This document shows positions 1 through 11,398 of a DNA stretch of 64,000 bases, one piece after another. Both the position numbers and the translations under genes were made by a program. The notes under the pieces were generated by a model. It ran no database searches. It was not told the DNA's origin and saw only the letters and a program-made list of their open reading frames with translations. Each line of letters starts with the position of its first letter. Within the stretch, counting starts at the first letter, position 1. Source of the DNA: Conchocele bisecta (taxonomy: Eukaryota > Mollusca > Bivalvia > Lucinida > Thyasiridae); NCBI GenBank assembly GCA_029237695.1, contig JAQRGA010000138.1:1-64000 (forward strand), read 5' to 3'.

Positions 1-60
1 CGCACTCGCACAGTCTGCTTAGGATCTGCAAATGGATACGTTCAATCGGATGCGCTTGTG
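1..60. repeat. Fragment of the CTGGAGAAA-type TIR element
   Basis: The words cgcacagtctg and ggatctgca match the core of the roughly 200-bp TIR element found near 44.3, 47.7, 50.1 and 51.0 kb. Only part of it lies in the window. No gene is seen here. Confidence 0.35.
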
Positions 61-214
61 CAAATACCCAAACCTAGCTAGTAATATAATCGAATAGCTG
101 TAACACATGTTTTGGCGGCAAATCATTAAAACTGAAGGCATTTATTCAACTTAAATGCGGCCTTCCGTGCTTGTCCTGATAATATGCTCTGTGCGTGTGA
201 TAAACAACCTCCAA

Positions 215-456
215 GGGGCCGTTTCACTAAACTTCTTACGACTAAAATGTTCGTAAGTGCAAATTTAAGATCGTCTGTAAATTTGAATTTATGGTTTTAC
301 ATGTATTGAGCATAGGCTGCATATGCAGCCTATGCTAAATAAATGTAAATTCAATAATTGTTTACAAGAAAACATTGTTAATGTGAACTTTACAGACTAT
401 CATAATTTTGCACTTACGAACATTTTAGTCGTACGAAGTTTAGTGAAACGGGCCCC
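215..456. mobile_element. Palindromic MITE, family A (copy 1)
   Basis: The ends are inverted copies of ggggccgtttcactaaac, followed inward by a motif reading cgactaaaatgttcgtaag. The middle is a hairpin around gcatatgcagcc. The whole 242 bp is close to a perfect palindrome with no coding capacity. Copies of the same family recur through the window (3369, 3901, 20530, 24356, 27758, 30258, 31719 and 38231). The family is non-autonomous, and no transposase is visible that could move it. Confidence 0.85.
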
Positions 457-544
457 ATGTGAGCAAAATTATTCCCAAGGTGTGAAAATTGTGAAATCAT
501 TTTCTGTTGGCAAGAAAAATGAAAATGTCTCAGCAAAATCGCAC

Positions 545-702
545 CTCTCCGGAAAACCACTATTTATTTATCTCTGTATTTACCGCTAACTGGTAACCGC
601 CAAAACATATAAACTGTGCTGTAAACCTTCAGCGGACTCGGCACAGATAAATATATCATCGGCATATAGGAGTAATACTAGACTTTAATCAACCAGTATC
701 TA
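545..702 (-). pseudogene. LINE reverse transcriptase relic, part 2 (YADD catalytic box)
   Basis: On the minus strand this stretch reads LLLYADDIFICAESAEGLQ, the catalytic palm motif of a non-LTR (LINE) reverse transcriptase. YADD lies at 666-655 and carries the two metal-binding aspartates. Stop codons occur just before and about 20 codons after this box, so it is a dead relic. It is the direct continuation of the RT fragment at 2031-2344; the two were separated by the foldback insertion at 703-2028. If that insertion and one copy of the flanking TA are ignored, the two parts lie in the same frame, with two stop codons at the join region. The clade was not resolved. The fragment peters out near a MITE to its left. 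Confidence 0.75.
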
Positions 703-1130
703 CGGTGTTCCGTTAAGGCCATCGTAATATCGCTATCGGGTCGATACTACGATAGTACGATGTCGATAGTACGATACTACGATGACGATAGTACGATGCT
801 ACGATGACGATAGTACGATACTACGATGACGATACTACGATGCCACGATGGCGATAGTACGATACCAAATGACGATAACGCGATACCACAATAGTACGAT
901 GACGATACTATGATATTATTCGTACATCGTCATCGTAGTATCGTACTATCGTCATCGTACTGTCGTGATCTCGTAGTATCGACCCGATAGCGATATTACG
1001 ATGGCCTTAACGGAACATTGTTTATCGTACTATCGTAATATCGTCATCGTGCTATCGTACTATCGTACTATCGTCATCGTAGCATCGTACTATTGTCATC
1101 GTAGTATCGTACTATCGTCATCGTAGTATC

Positions 1131-1652
1131 GCCTTCCGGACAGACATGCGCATTCGCATCAAAACAATGGATGACGAGGTGCTTCGCCGGTATTTTGATA
1201 CATATAATCATCATTAGATTGATTTAATTGTATTTAATAGGTATTTAAGATAGATATTTGAAAAATTAATCTTGTTTGCGCCGTTTGCGCCGAAATTCTT
1301 GTTTGCGCTATTAACAAGGTGTGTGATCACGTGGTTTCCGAACCCGATTTTCCGACGTGACGGAATCTGTGACGTAATTTTTACAGTCGATTTTAATTAA
1401 AATCTTCCTAACAAACGGACGGATTTTGATGATATGTAGCGCACCAAATACGATGGCATAAAACAAAATGTTTTATGGGTGCTCTGAAAGTTCTTTACAA
1501 TAATTTATAAATTTCACAAAGAATCTACTGTAAACACATCTACAAAACATGACGTCATGCCGTTCGGAAACCACGTGATCCCCCACCTTGATTAAGGCGT
1601 AACGCCATTTTCGCAGACAAACAATGCGCATGCGCGTGTCCATCTGGAAGGC
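1131..1652. mobile_element. TIR element nested inside the foldback array
   Basis: The ends are imperfect inverted repeats, gccttccggacagacatgcg on the left and its counterpart ending ctggaaggc on the right. It interrupts the tatcg-type array. It is 522 bp long with no open frame of note, and itself contains the smaller palindromic element at 1311-1595. Confidence 0.65.
1311..1595. mobile_element. Innermost TIR element (gatcacgtggtttccgaac type)
   Basis: Inverted ends read ttaacaaggtgtgtgatcac on the left and the matching ccacgtgatcccccaccttg on the right, followed by ggtttccgaac. Related copies are at 51366-51590 and, as an end fragment, about 19026-19055. It is non-coding. Confidence 0.6.
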
Positions 1653-2030
1653 GATACCACCATGACGATAGTACGATACTACGATGACGATAGCACGATG
1701 ACGATAGCACGATGACGATAGTACGATACTACGATAAATAGTGTTCCGTTAAGGCCATCGTAATATCGCTATCGGGTCGGTACTACGAGATCACGACAGT
1801 ACGATGACGATAGTACGATACTACGATGACGATAGTACGATGCTACGATTACGATAGTACGATATAATATCGTAGTATCGTCATCGTACTATCGTGGTAT
1901 CGCGTTATCGTCATCGTGGTATCGTACTATCGTCATCGTGCTATCGTATTATCGTCATTGTAGTATCGTATATCGTCATCGTAGTATCGACCCGATAGCG
2001 ATATTACGATGGCCTTAACGGAACACCGTA

Positions 2031-2344
2031 AGTATCAATACGTTCTACTCCTTTCCAGTAAAGTTCATCCTCCAAGTCGTTTACATACATGGCAAATAAT
2101 TATGGAGAGAAACATTCCCCTTGACGGACCCTCAATTCACACAAAGTTTCTTCACTGAGACAGTTATTGAATTTAACCCTGGCATTAATATTTTCGTACA
2201 TCGATTGAATGACATTAAATATGTTCCTCTTATACCTAGTTGTATGAGCTTATACAACAGGGTTTCCCGTACTACATAATAACAGGCTTTGGGAAAATCA
2301 ATGAACGCGCAAAACAGTTTCGATCCCTTGTTTACAACATGCAA
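2031..2344 (-). pseudogene. LINE reverse transcriptase relic, part 1
   Basis: The minus-strand frame from 2344 contains KLFCAFIDFPKACYYVVRET, which matches the LINE RT motif usually read as FxDFxKAFD. After a frame change it continues with VRQGECFSP and LFAMYVNDLEDELYW, the conserved RT block that precedes YADD. Frameshifts, a stop within the FSP-LFA block and the Tyr-Tyr in place of the usual Phe-Asp show that it is degenerate. It joins the YADD fragment at 545-702, from which it was cut off by the foldback element. It would have copied LINE RNA at a nicked target, but only the middle of the enzyme is present. Confidence 0.8.
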
Positions 2345-2960
2345 AATTAATCCATGTAGTACAACTATATGCCAGGAGACGAAACAATGGAATAGATTGG
2401 GAAAACTTTACAAGGGCACCGACTCGGAAAGTCAGTAGACAAAATGTTAATGCAGCATTATAATCGTTACTACAGTCGAACGTCCATATTCACAGATGCT
2501 TACGTTTGTGACAGACGGTGCCGTCGGAACTGTGTTTGTATTTATAGTGGCAGTGGCAAGTGGAGTTCTCCAGACACTCGGAGTGGGCTATCTTGACACA
2601 ATGCGACTTATCTCACTTCTCCCGTCTACACGACCCGGGTCTGAAAGTACGAACCTATCTCCGTAACTAAGTGTGATTTTGATTTATGTATTCATCAGGA
2701 AAAATGCAAAACAACTTTTACATTCTCGAGACTGTTAATGGGGCTCAAACAGCATTGCGATATAACTTTGTACAGCAAACGTATTGCCAGAATACAGTAA
2801 GCACGTTTATCATGATCCCAAGATCCACAACAGTCAGCAATGAATGTATACTTTTGTAGCAAAGTATTCTTTGAGGGAGTAGTCATTTATTTCCCCCGAA
2901 TTGCATTATTTCATATAGAACTAACAAATGTATATATTTGATGATTAAAAGAATGCAGAA
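2345..2960. other. Non-coding stretch, nothing recognised
   Basis: The short minus-strand frames here resemble no protein family I know. No repeat in the window matches it clearly. It may hold more decayed LINE sequence. Confidence 0.4.
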
Positions 2961-2961
2961 T

Positions 2962-3029
2962 TATTGTACTGAATTTATTACATTATCACAGCCAAAATGG
3001 CTGTGATAATGTAATAAATTCAGTATAAT
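2962..3029. repeat. Near-perfect hairpin, 32-bp arms
   Basis: The arms read tgaatttattacattatcac and its complement around a centre of ccaaaatgg. The structure is a likely small MITE or the end of a foldback element. It is non-coding. Confidence 0.8.
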
Positions 3030-3368
3030 AGAAATTAATAAATTTATCATAAAATTGAACATTTCTCCCTCCAAGTATACTTTGCTAAAGAAGTATACTT
3101 TGCAATGTTGATGAAATCGGCTACTGGTTTCGTCATAGCTTGTACCGTAAGCACTTGTGCACAGCCATTCACTTGGTTATAGTCGCATAATCTGGCACCT
3201 AAATGTTTGTGTTGATGATAACACGACTGCTGGTAAGTCACAGTATAAGTCATCTTGACTATATATCGCCTCAAGACCACTTAATAACTGGTTAAGACAA
3301 CAAACATTGAACGAGATAAATAGCACAAAACCGGGTGCAAAAAAGTGAAACTGCCGTCTAGTGATCAG

Positions 3369-3532
3369 GGGTCCGTTTCACTAAACTTCTTACGACTAAA
3401 ATGTCCAAATTTAGGATCGTCCGGAAATTTCAATTGATGAATTTACATTTATTGTTAATGTGAAATTTACAGACTATCATAAGTTTGCATTTACGAACAT
3501 TTTAGTCGTACGACGTTTAGTGAAACGGCCCC
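3369..3532. mobile_element. Family A MITE, internally deleted (copy 2)
   Basis: It has the same TIR as the copy at 215-456 but is only 164 bp because the central hairpin is missing. CAG flanks both ends (3366-3368 and 3533-3535), a clean 3-bp target duplication. Confidence 0.85.
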
Positions 3533-3550
3533 CAGGTGACATCGGTTTAA

Positions 3551-3821
3551 TATTTATCCCGTCAACACAGTGCGTATGTGCCGTGAAACACGGTGCCGTG
3601 AAACATTGTTGTTATCCTGTCAATAGGATTTAGAGATGCGGCTGAGGTTATGTTTTTGCATTTTAAAGCTATTTGTAATGTTGACGGGATAAATAGAATA
3701 GTAGGTTAGTGCCGTGCATGGCAAAAATATCTGGCGCGGCACGGAAACGGGATGTGCTCGGCAGAGCCTCGCCCACCCCGTGGATATTTTTGCCCATTCA
3801 CGGCGCTACCCTACTATTCTC
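3551..3821 (+). mobile_element. Family F composite repeat (two adjacent palindromic modules)
   Basis: Module 1 starts atttatcccgtcaac, has an inner palindrome at gccgtgaaacacggtgccgtg, and ends gttgacgggataaat. Module 2 follows at once: gaatagtaggttagtgccgtg, a GC-rich hairpin around gtgctcggcagagcc, and an inverted copy of its start. The same paired arrangement recurs at 13990, 32254, 42139 and 44850, so the two modules move or spread together. Confidence 0.75.
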
Positions 3822-3900
3822 TATATATAATCTAGCCAGGAATACTAGATAGTTAGTTCACCTATGTGTATGTCATGACAGAAATACGACGCGCCACCTG

Positions 3901-4137
3901 GGGGCCGTTTCACTAAACTTCGTACGAGTAAAATGTTCGTAAGTGCAAAATTATAATAGTCTGTAAAATTCACTTTTTCTTGTAAACAGTTGTTGGATTT
4001 ACATGTATTGAGCATTGGCTGCATACATAAATATGCTCAATAAATGTAAAGTGATCAATTGAAATTTCAAGACGATTCTAAATTTGCACTTACGAACATT
4101 TTAGTGGTACATGTAAGAAGTTTAGTGAAACGTTCCC
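3901..4137. mobile_element. Family A MITE (copy 3)
   Basis: Full-length 237-bp copy. CTG flanks both ends (3898-3900 and 4138-4140), which fits a 3-bp CWG target duplication. Confidence 0.85.
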
Positions 4138-4439
4138 CTGGTCGATATTGAACTCAGCCAACTTACACTGAATACATCCGTTGTACGTTTGATTTGGCAG
4201 AAAACCCGTCCGACAGAGGCAGGCGTTTTCCTTACAAAGCACGTTGTCGCATAGCAACGTCTTACACCAGAATTGGAACATACAGTAGTCGCCAACCTGC
4301 TGCGGAACTGTTGCAATGGAAACAAACTCGTGGTTATTAAAATATTCAACTCTAAATATTTACATTAATTTCAACTAACCTTTTACACGTCATATACCCT
4401 TTTAAAGAGTGATCAAGTATGATAAACAGCAAACTTGAA

Positions 4440-4775
4440 ATAGACGATCAAGACAAAAGGCCCTGAATACCTTCCGATATAAATAAACCTCCTACCCCAA
4501 TCCAATAATCCAATAGCATATATAGACCCTTTAAAAAAATAAAACTCATTGTTACATGCATATCTGCACAATTAAGGAATGTGACCATGCTCTGACAAAT
4601 ACGTATTTGTTTTACTGTTTGTCAGATCACGGTCTGTTTTATTCTTTACGCATACATGTGTACACTATATTATTTTGACCATGTTAACTATGTGTATGAT
4701 TGTATGGTATGTATTATATACATGTAACAAAGAGCATTAAATATTTTAAAAGAAAAAAGAAAAAAAGATGTCCAG
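4440..4775 (+). mobile_element. LINE/retroposon 3' tail with A-rich end
   Basis: The end, tgtaacaaagagcattaaat followed by an A-rich run, closely parallels the end of the LINE relic at 19187-19798. That suggests a 5'-truncated copy of the same LINE family. Frames here do not match any protein. Confidence 0.5.
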
Positions 4776-5830
4776 CAGAGCTCGCGACAGCTTCCACAAT
4801 GCTACTCAATTTGATCAGATTGCCCCTTCTTTTGTCGCATTTGCTTTGTTTCATTGTACTTACGGGTGACCTGTTACATGATTGTCCCACATTGCACTAT
4901 AGTGTTGCGGTTTGTCATTGTCAGCGTGTTGCCTTATTGGCCGTTATATTTCGTCTCTGTACATTTCCTCTATGTTACTATCTCTGTGCGCCATACTAAG
5001 TGTCAATGCAATGAAACCGTGCGGGCGTAGTGACGCCATGCGAATCAGGTTTAACTGTCTCTTCGAACTATACTGATCACTGAAGATTCGACAGGGAACG
5101 GTTTTGTGCCTCCTTGGACTGTACGTGAGTGGCTTTTTGAAACCATACACTATTTGTATTTATATATCATATGACTTTGTGTGGTTTATCTAAATGAATG
5201 TCGAAATAGTGTGAAATATGTAGCAGTGGTGCCTGTCAATGACGGACCCACACATTAAGCAACAAGACGTATATAGATGTTCAATATATATATATCGGAA
5301 GATTATAATCGACTGTTGCAAATAAGATCATGACTAGTGATTACATAACATAGTTATTGCAGTATTAAAATGAGTTTCACAGGCAGCTTATGATTAACAT
5401 ATAACAGTACAATGCTTTATGCTATTCGAAAATTGGGTATTGACATGTGATACACGTACATGTGTGTTGTTAACACCATGTTCATGAAATCCGCTCAGTG
5501 AAAATAGAAAATGGTCTGATGGAGTAGAGTTGTTTTAGACTTAATTATATAAGCTTCGCTAACACTTAAGTGCGAATGAAGCTATGTCTGTAATATTTCT
5601 ATGTCAGTGGAACAAAACAACTGCGTAATATTACTGCTTTGACAATTCAAATATACCAAAATTAAAGTAACACAGTGGCTATGTCTGTTTCATACAAATG
5701 CCGTACTTACTCAGGTATATTATAATAAGTTACAAATTATAAATCGTGTCACAACAGAAAAATAAACATTACGGTAACCGTCTTATCCAATAGTATATAT
5801 ACCATACTAATACATTGCTGTGATACAATG
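4776..5830. other. Non-coding stretch, nothing recognised
   Basis: AT-rich sequence with only short frames and no family match. A (TA) run lies near 5285. I see no supported gene or repeat. Confidence 0.4.
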
Positions 5831-6345
5831 TGAAATGATGGCGGACATCTTACAATTTGGTGAACTGGGCAGTTACCCAAGGATGTGTTACATTAGTTTT
5901 ACTGTGTCAATATAATACTGTTTCCTTGTTTTAAATTATAAATACTATCAAATAGGTAACACGATGTAAATTGATTAGAAATCGTGATAGTTGGCTGCCA
6001 TCTTGGATTTTGGTACACATGACAGTTATTCAAGCATGTGTTGCTATTGTCATGGACATTTACTGTGTACGTATGCTCGTACGTAAGCATGTTAAATGAT
6101 GATATATAAGTGACACGGTGACAAATTAATGGAGATTATGATTGATTGTTGGCGGCCATTTTGGATTTTTATACATAATTTTTCACGTAATAAATATTGT
6201 TTAAGTAGCATAAACTTTTATTTCACTTATACAATATAATCCAATACGAATAAACCAATAACTGGGCATATACATTAGTTTTATATATGTTTAGTGTGGC
6301 GGGGTGAGGTATGGGTGTATTGGCGGCCATCTTGGATTTTTCCGG
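5830..6345. repeat. Diverged tandem repeat, about 155-170 bp, four units
   Basis: The marker ggcggccatcttggattt or a variant occurs at about 5838, 5993, 6151 and 6323, each followed by similar AT-rich sequence. The short frames over it are chance readings. Confidence 0.55.
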
Positions 6346-8100
6346 CCATTTTGAACGAAAATGTTCTAGTTCGATTGTATGTAAATGGAAAATATCAATT
6401 GCAATGTTTTCAGTTCGTTTTACAGCGTGTATATGCGACTATGCGGCAGTTGTATGTGAACGCTTTCAAAACAGCCCTTTTACGGGCAGAAATGTTGCTC
6501 TTAGGGGGTCCACTTATAGGGGCATAGACACTTTAAACGAAGACTTAGTTACGAAGTTATTTTCGGGACTGATACCCACGCGACAGCATGCATATTTATT
6601 TCGAAAATAGAATTCATAGTTTTTAAAATTGAAAGTGGCCAACAGAAGAGTCAGAGCAAAACTGTACATTACCAGATTACAGTCACTGTGTATTTATATG
6701 TGTGTGGGTTTTAATTGTTGATAGTGGGTTTACCATTTGAAGAAAGTATATACATGAACCTTTAATATGTATATTTAAATGTCGGGAAAATGCGGCGATG
6801 TGACTTATAGTTGTTAGAACATGTCCTGATAAAAATATATAACGGCAGATGGCAACATATGGAAAATTATAGTATATGTATTGGTATATGTATATCCGCT
6901 CTGTAATTATTTTAAAAACGAAATTTGAAATTTAGTTGTTGCGTTTCAGAAAAAGTACGCTCAACGTCTTTGTAAACAATTCAACGAAAAATGAGCGGAC
7001 ATTGATTTCGTTGAAAAGACGCTGCACAAACTTGACCTTGTAACAGTTGTTTGAAGCAGCTCGTTTGAAGTCAGCCTCGTTGAATCTGCAAATCGGGAAC
7101 GCGTGTATTTGTTTTATAGTATCTACACGCCTCCGACCAGAAGGAATACTTGATAAAAAAATAATAAAATAAAACACGCAGACGTCCAGTATTTAATAGT
7201 ATTTAGATTAACAGCGATCTGCATTACTTTGTAAATGTTGAAGACCTGTGCATCCGAGCAGTCCGATCAAAGTCTACAGTGATTGCGAATATACAGTAGT
7301 AGTACAATATATGCTATAAGCATGTTTATAAATTATCAATATTAAAGAATACGTGCATTGGTATCAATCTGACACGGTGCACGTATGTAGTGGTAGCGGA
7401 TACAGATACAAACCTGTCGGCTACGTGACGGGGGACCCTGGTGGCAGAAAGTATGTTCGCAGTAAATATGCATGTGACACAATACCACGATCAAACATGT
7501 TTAACCCAGTGTCAACATGATGCGATATGCCAAGAGCCGTATAACTAGCACGACGTTCTCCATATTTTGTATATCTGTGATACGATTCTTTTTCAGACAA
7601 TTTCCAAATTGTAGTTTTATGTTGATTTTCTAAACATACGACCGGCGAACCAGTAAATCAAAATAATTAAAACCTATGGTCTGTTTTATTTGTGGTGAAT
7701 ATTGCAGACATAATGCTTATATAGAAGATCAAAGAACCAGCAAATGCAGACAAATAGTCTGAGAAAATGGACCTCACAACATATGGTGGTTGTTACGATT
7801 AATGGCTGAGAAAATGGGTATTATTATATATGTGATCCAAGAAGCTTCAGATCAGTTCAGTATGGAATGCATAATATCTGTACTGACCAATGTTCGTAAC
7901 GAATTAATGGCTTTACACACCTCTAAAATAAGCTGAAAATGTGGAGAATAATATGTAGTATAAAAGACATTACCTTATATATTCCTTCGATAAAGTTAAT
8001 CCGTCCTGACTTAAGTATAATCACGATGTGATATTGACGAGTTCACCGTAGGTTTTATACCCCAGCATCTGCAGCCCCCATGTAGCTGGCAGGTGTTCAC
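6346..8100. other. Non-coding stretch, nothing recognised
   Basis: Frames of up to 99 codons overlap in two phases near 6.3-6.6 kb and match no family. The rest is AT-rich. No RNA gene, array or TIR element was identified. Confidence 0.35.
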
Positions 8101-8212
8101 TGAGCTAAATTATACGACCTATTAATTCCGCACACGCCCACTGCCAATTAGAATATATCACAGAATCTGCAGCTGTTCCAATACCATCGACCGCCAAAAC
8201 CGACAGGCATGT

Positions 8213-9122
8213 CACGGAGTTCACTTTTATACGAGTGATACATATGAATAACTGGTGAATGTTATGCCGATATTTGGTTGTTAATAAGGTATGTTTATAA
8301 ACATTGTACATATATTGTTTTACTAATACGTGTATCAGTCCCCCCATACAGCCGGCCGTTTTTTCGTTACCATTTCTACATATTCTGTGGAATTTCATTA
8401 GAATTGTAAATTCCGTCTATCACGGTAATGTTGTCTACTGCTATATTTGAGATATTTACAAATTCCACGATATTTTCCGTAAAAGGCGTCGAAAGTTGAC
8501 GAAATTTTTATCCGGTAACTTTTTTCACTACCGTAACCCTTAATGTCTATGCTAAAGCTTTCATGGAGTTCACTTTTATACGAGTGATACATATGAATAA
8601 CTGGTGAATGTTATGCCGATATTTGGTTGTTAATAAGGTATGTTTATAAACATTGTACATATATTGTTTTACTAATACGTGTATCAGTCCCACCATAAAG
8701 CCGGCCGTTTTTTCGTTACCATTTCTACATATTCTGTGGAATTTCATTAGAATTATAAATTCCCTCTATCACGGTAATGTTGTCTACTGCTATATTTGAG
8801 ATATTTACAAATTCCACGATATTTTCCGTAAAAGGCGTCGAAAGTTGACGAAATTTTTATCCGGTAACTTTTTTCACTACCGTAACCCTTAATGTCTATG
8901 CTAAAGCTTTCATGGAGTTCACTTTTATACGAGTGATACATATGAATAACTGGTGAATGTTATGCCGATATTTGGTTGTTAATAAGGTATGTTTATAAAC
9001 ATTGTACATATATTGTTTTACTAATACGTGTATCAGTCCCTCCATACAGCCGGCCGTTTTTTCGTTACCATTTCTACATATTCTGTGGAATTTCATTAGA
9101 ATTGTAAATTCCCTCTATCAAG
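8213..9122. repeat. Tandem repeat, 349-bp unit, about 2.6 copies
   Basis: The word ttcacttttatacgagtgat recurs at 8220, 8569 and 8918, exactly 349 bp apart, and the units are nearly identical. Flanking sequence at about 8105-8212 recurs in altered order at 9240-9415 (for example cagaatctgcagctgttcca). The tandem block therefore sits within a larger duplicated segment. The repeated frames here are shadows. Confidence 0.9.
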
Positions 9123-10557
9123 CATATTTGTCTACTGCTATAGTTGAATTATTATCACAGATTTTAACATCTGAAACCAGAGTTAAGGCGCGTAAATTTA
9201 TTCATGAATTTGGCGCCAATATGACGCTGGTGGTTGCAAGCGGAGCTATACGACCTATTAATTCCGTCCATGAAATATATCACAGAATCTGCAGCTGTTC
9301 CAATACAATCGACCGCCAAAACCGACAGGAGGTCCATGCAGCTGTCAGGTGTTCACTGAGCTAAATTATACGACCTATTAATTATTTATTAGACACGCCC
9401 ACTGCCATTAATATAGTAATTAAACTTGGCTATTACGTAATTGGGGCGGAACCGCTGCTACTACTACTGCTATAGGCACTTGAAATTGAAAAATGTACAT
9501 ACTTTTCAACGATTTTGCCGATTTTTTGCCGAATTTCGGCTGATACATGTAACGGGTGGTCTTTAAAAACGTTTTCCAATTTGTACAGTAATGTCAGCAA
9601 CATAATTTCTTGCCAGTGTGATAGGGGAGTGTCAGGCGTATAAAAGATGATAATTTTCAGAGCTCTATCTTGACTACTTCCGGTTCTATTGTATGTCAAA
9701 GATGAACGTCTTTTTTTCAAGTTTTCAAAATAGAGCAAACGGATGTGACGTCAGCTTCGTTATTTATCAATAGATTTCAAAATTTCTTTCTGCGGTCGAT
9801 ATTTCAGTCCTTTAGCTAAAACTTTCCCGCTTTGTGCCAGGCCTATGGTGAAAAACAAACGAAAACTTCACTGGCGGAATATTGCACATATTTAATTTTA
9901 TTAGGTGTATTTACAAATGGCGTAAACTGCAATTTAAGGGCGATAACTATCGCTGACTTACGGGCTCCCTCCATCTACACCAAACCGCTGGTCGGATCGA
10001 CTTAAAATTTTGCATGCTGATTCGGATCAAGTGTGAGCAGAGACTCAGAGATTTTCAGACATATTTTAATGCTACTTTCCACGAAAACTGAAGTGACGTC
10101 ATACTTCCTATAACTTCCTTATTTTCCAACCGATTGCAAGAATTAATTTTGCATTGGAAAGCTGACAAAATTCTCTATCTCAGATTCGTTGACAGTTTTC
10201 GGCTATCTGTTCAAATAAAAGAGCTATATGCATTTGAAGTTGAAAAATGTACATACTTTTCAACGATTTTGCCGAATTTCGGCTGATAACGGGTGGTCTT
10301 TACAAACGTTTTCCAATTTGTACAGTACTGTCAGCAACATAATTTCTTGCTTGGGTGATAGGAGAGTGTCAGCCGCATGAAAGATGATAATTTTCAGAGC
10401 TATATCTTGACTACTTACGGCTCTATTCGATGTCAAAGATGAACGTATTTGTTCAAGTATTCAAAATAGAGCAAACGGATGTGACGTCAGCTTCGTTATT
10501 TATCATTCGATTTCAATTGTTTTTGCTGTAGTCGATATTTCAGTCCTTTAGCTAAAA

Positions 10558-10628
10558 CTTTGGCTGAGGATCGAACCCGGTATCCCTCGCTCCGAGTCCA
10601 TCGCTCTACCTCTAAGCTAACCGGCCCC
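10558..10628 (-). mobile_element. tRNA-derived SINE head (copy 1)
   Basis: On the minus strand it reads like a tRNA: a D-arm/A-box region ttagcttagaggtagagc, then a T-arm/B-box gggttcgatcc. These are the internal RNA polymerase III promoter boxes. The acceptor stem does not pair well, so a SINE head is more likely than a working tRNA. Confidence 0.6.
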
Positions 10629-10740
10629 ACATCGGTGTGATGATGCGAACACAATACTGTTGGACTGTTCATTCTAAAACTTCAGAAATTAGGTTTGAGG
10701 CGGCATTCAGCTGCGCCGAAAACCTATTGTTTTCGTTGGT

Positions 10741-10763
10741 TTTTTTTTTTTTTTTTTTTTTTA
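10741..10763. repeat. Poly-T run
   Basis: An uninterrupted run of about 23 T next to the SINE head. It may be the A-tail of a minus-strand retroposon or a length-unstable homopolymer. Confidence 0.6.
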
Positions 10764-11325
10764 TTCAGCCGTTCAGTCTACAGCCCAAACCGCTGGTCGG
10801 ATCGACTTCAAATTTTGCATGCCGATTCGGATCAAGTGTTAGCAGAGACTCAGAGATTTTCAGATATCTTTTAATGCTACTTTCCACGAAAACGGAAGTG
10901 ACGTCATACTTCCTATAACTTCCTTATTTTCCAACCGATTTCAAGAATTCTATTTGCATTGGAAAGCTGACAAAATTCTCTATCTCAGACTCACTGATAG
11001 TTTTCGGCTATCTGCTCAAATAAAAGAGCTATATGCATTTGAAGTTGAAAAATGTACATACTTTTCAACGATTTTGCCGAATTTCAGCTGATAACGGGTG
11101 GTCTTTACAAACGTTTTCCAATTTGTACAGTACTGTCAGCAACATAATTTCTTGCCAGGGTGATAGGGGAGTGTCAGCTGCATGAAAGATGATAATTTTC
11201 AGAGCTATATATTGACTTTCAAGTTTTCAAAATAGAGCAAACGGATGTGACATCAGCTTCGTTATTTATCATTCGATTTCAATTGTTTTTGCTGTAGTTG
11301 ATATTTCAGTCCTTTAGCTAAAACG

Positions 11326-11398
11326 TTGGCTGAGGATCGAACCCGGTATCCCTCGCTCCGAGTCCATCGCTCTACCTCTAAGCTAACCGGCCCCACAT
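11326..11398 (-). mobile_element. tRNA-derived SINE head (copy 2)
   Basis: A near-identical copy of the head at 10558-10628, with the same A and B boxes. It was copied as part of the surrounding tandem duplication, not by separate insertion, since the flanks match too. Confidence 0.6.

Larger units (their letters stand above)
703..2028. mobile_element. Foldback element with simple-repeat arms, inserted in a LINE
   Basis: The outer termini are inverted copies of cggtgttccgttaaggcc followed by atcgtaatatcgctatcggg. TA flanks both ends (701-702 and 2029-2030), a likely target duplication. The terminus recurs inverted at about 980-1020 and direct at about 1740-1780, so the element is built of two foldback units (about 703-1020 and 1740-2028). 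The arms between termini are arrays of a short motif of the type cgatagtacgatactacgat. Between the two units sits another TIR element (1131-1652). No protein is encoded. Confidence 0.8.

Noticed and set aside
703..2028. Possible CRISPR-like array because of regular short repeats
   Set aside because: There are no unique spacers between repeats, the arms are mirror-inverted, and the context is eukaryotic.
10558..10628. Genuine tRNA gene on the minus strand
   Set aside because: The acceptor stem does not pair and the module is copied within a tandem duplication, so a SINE head is more likely.
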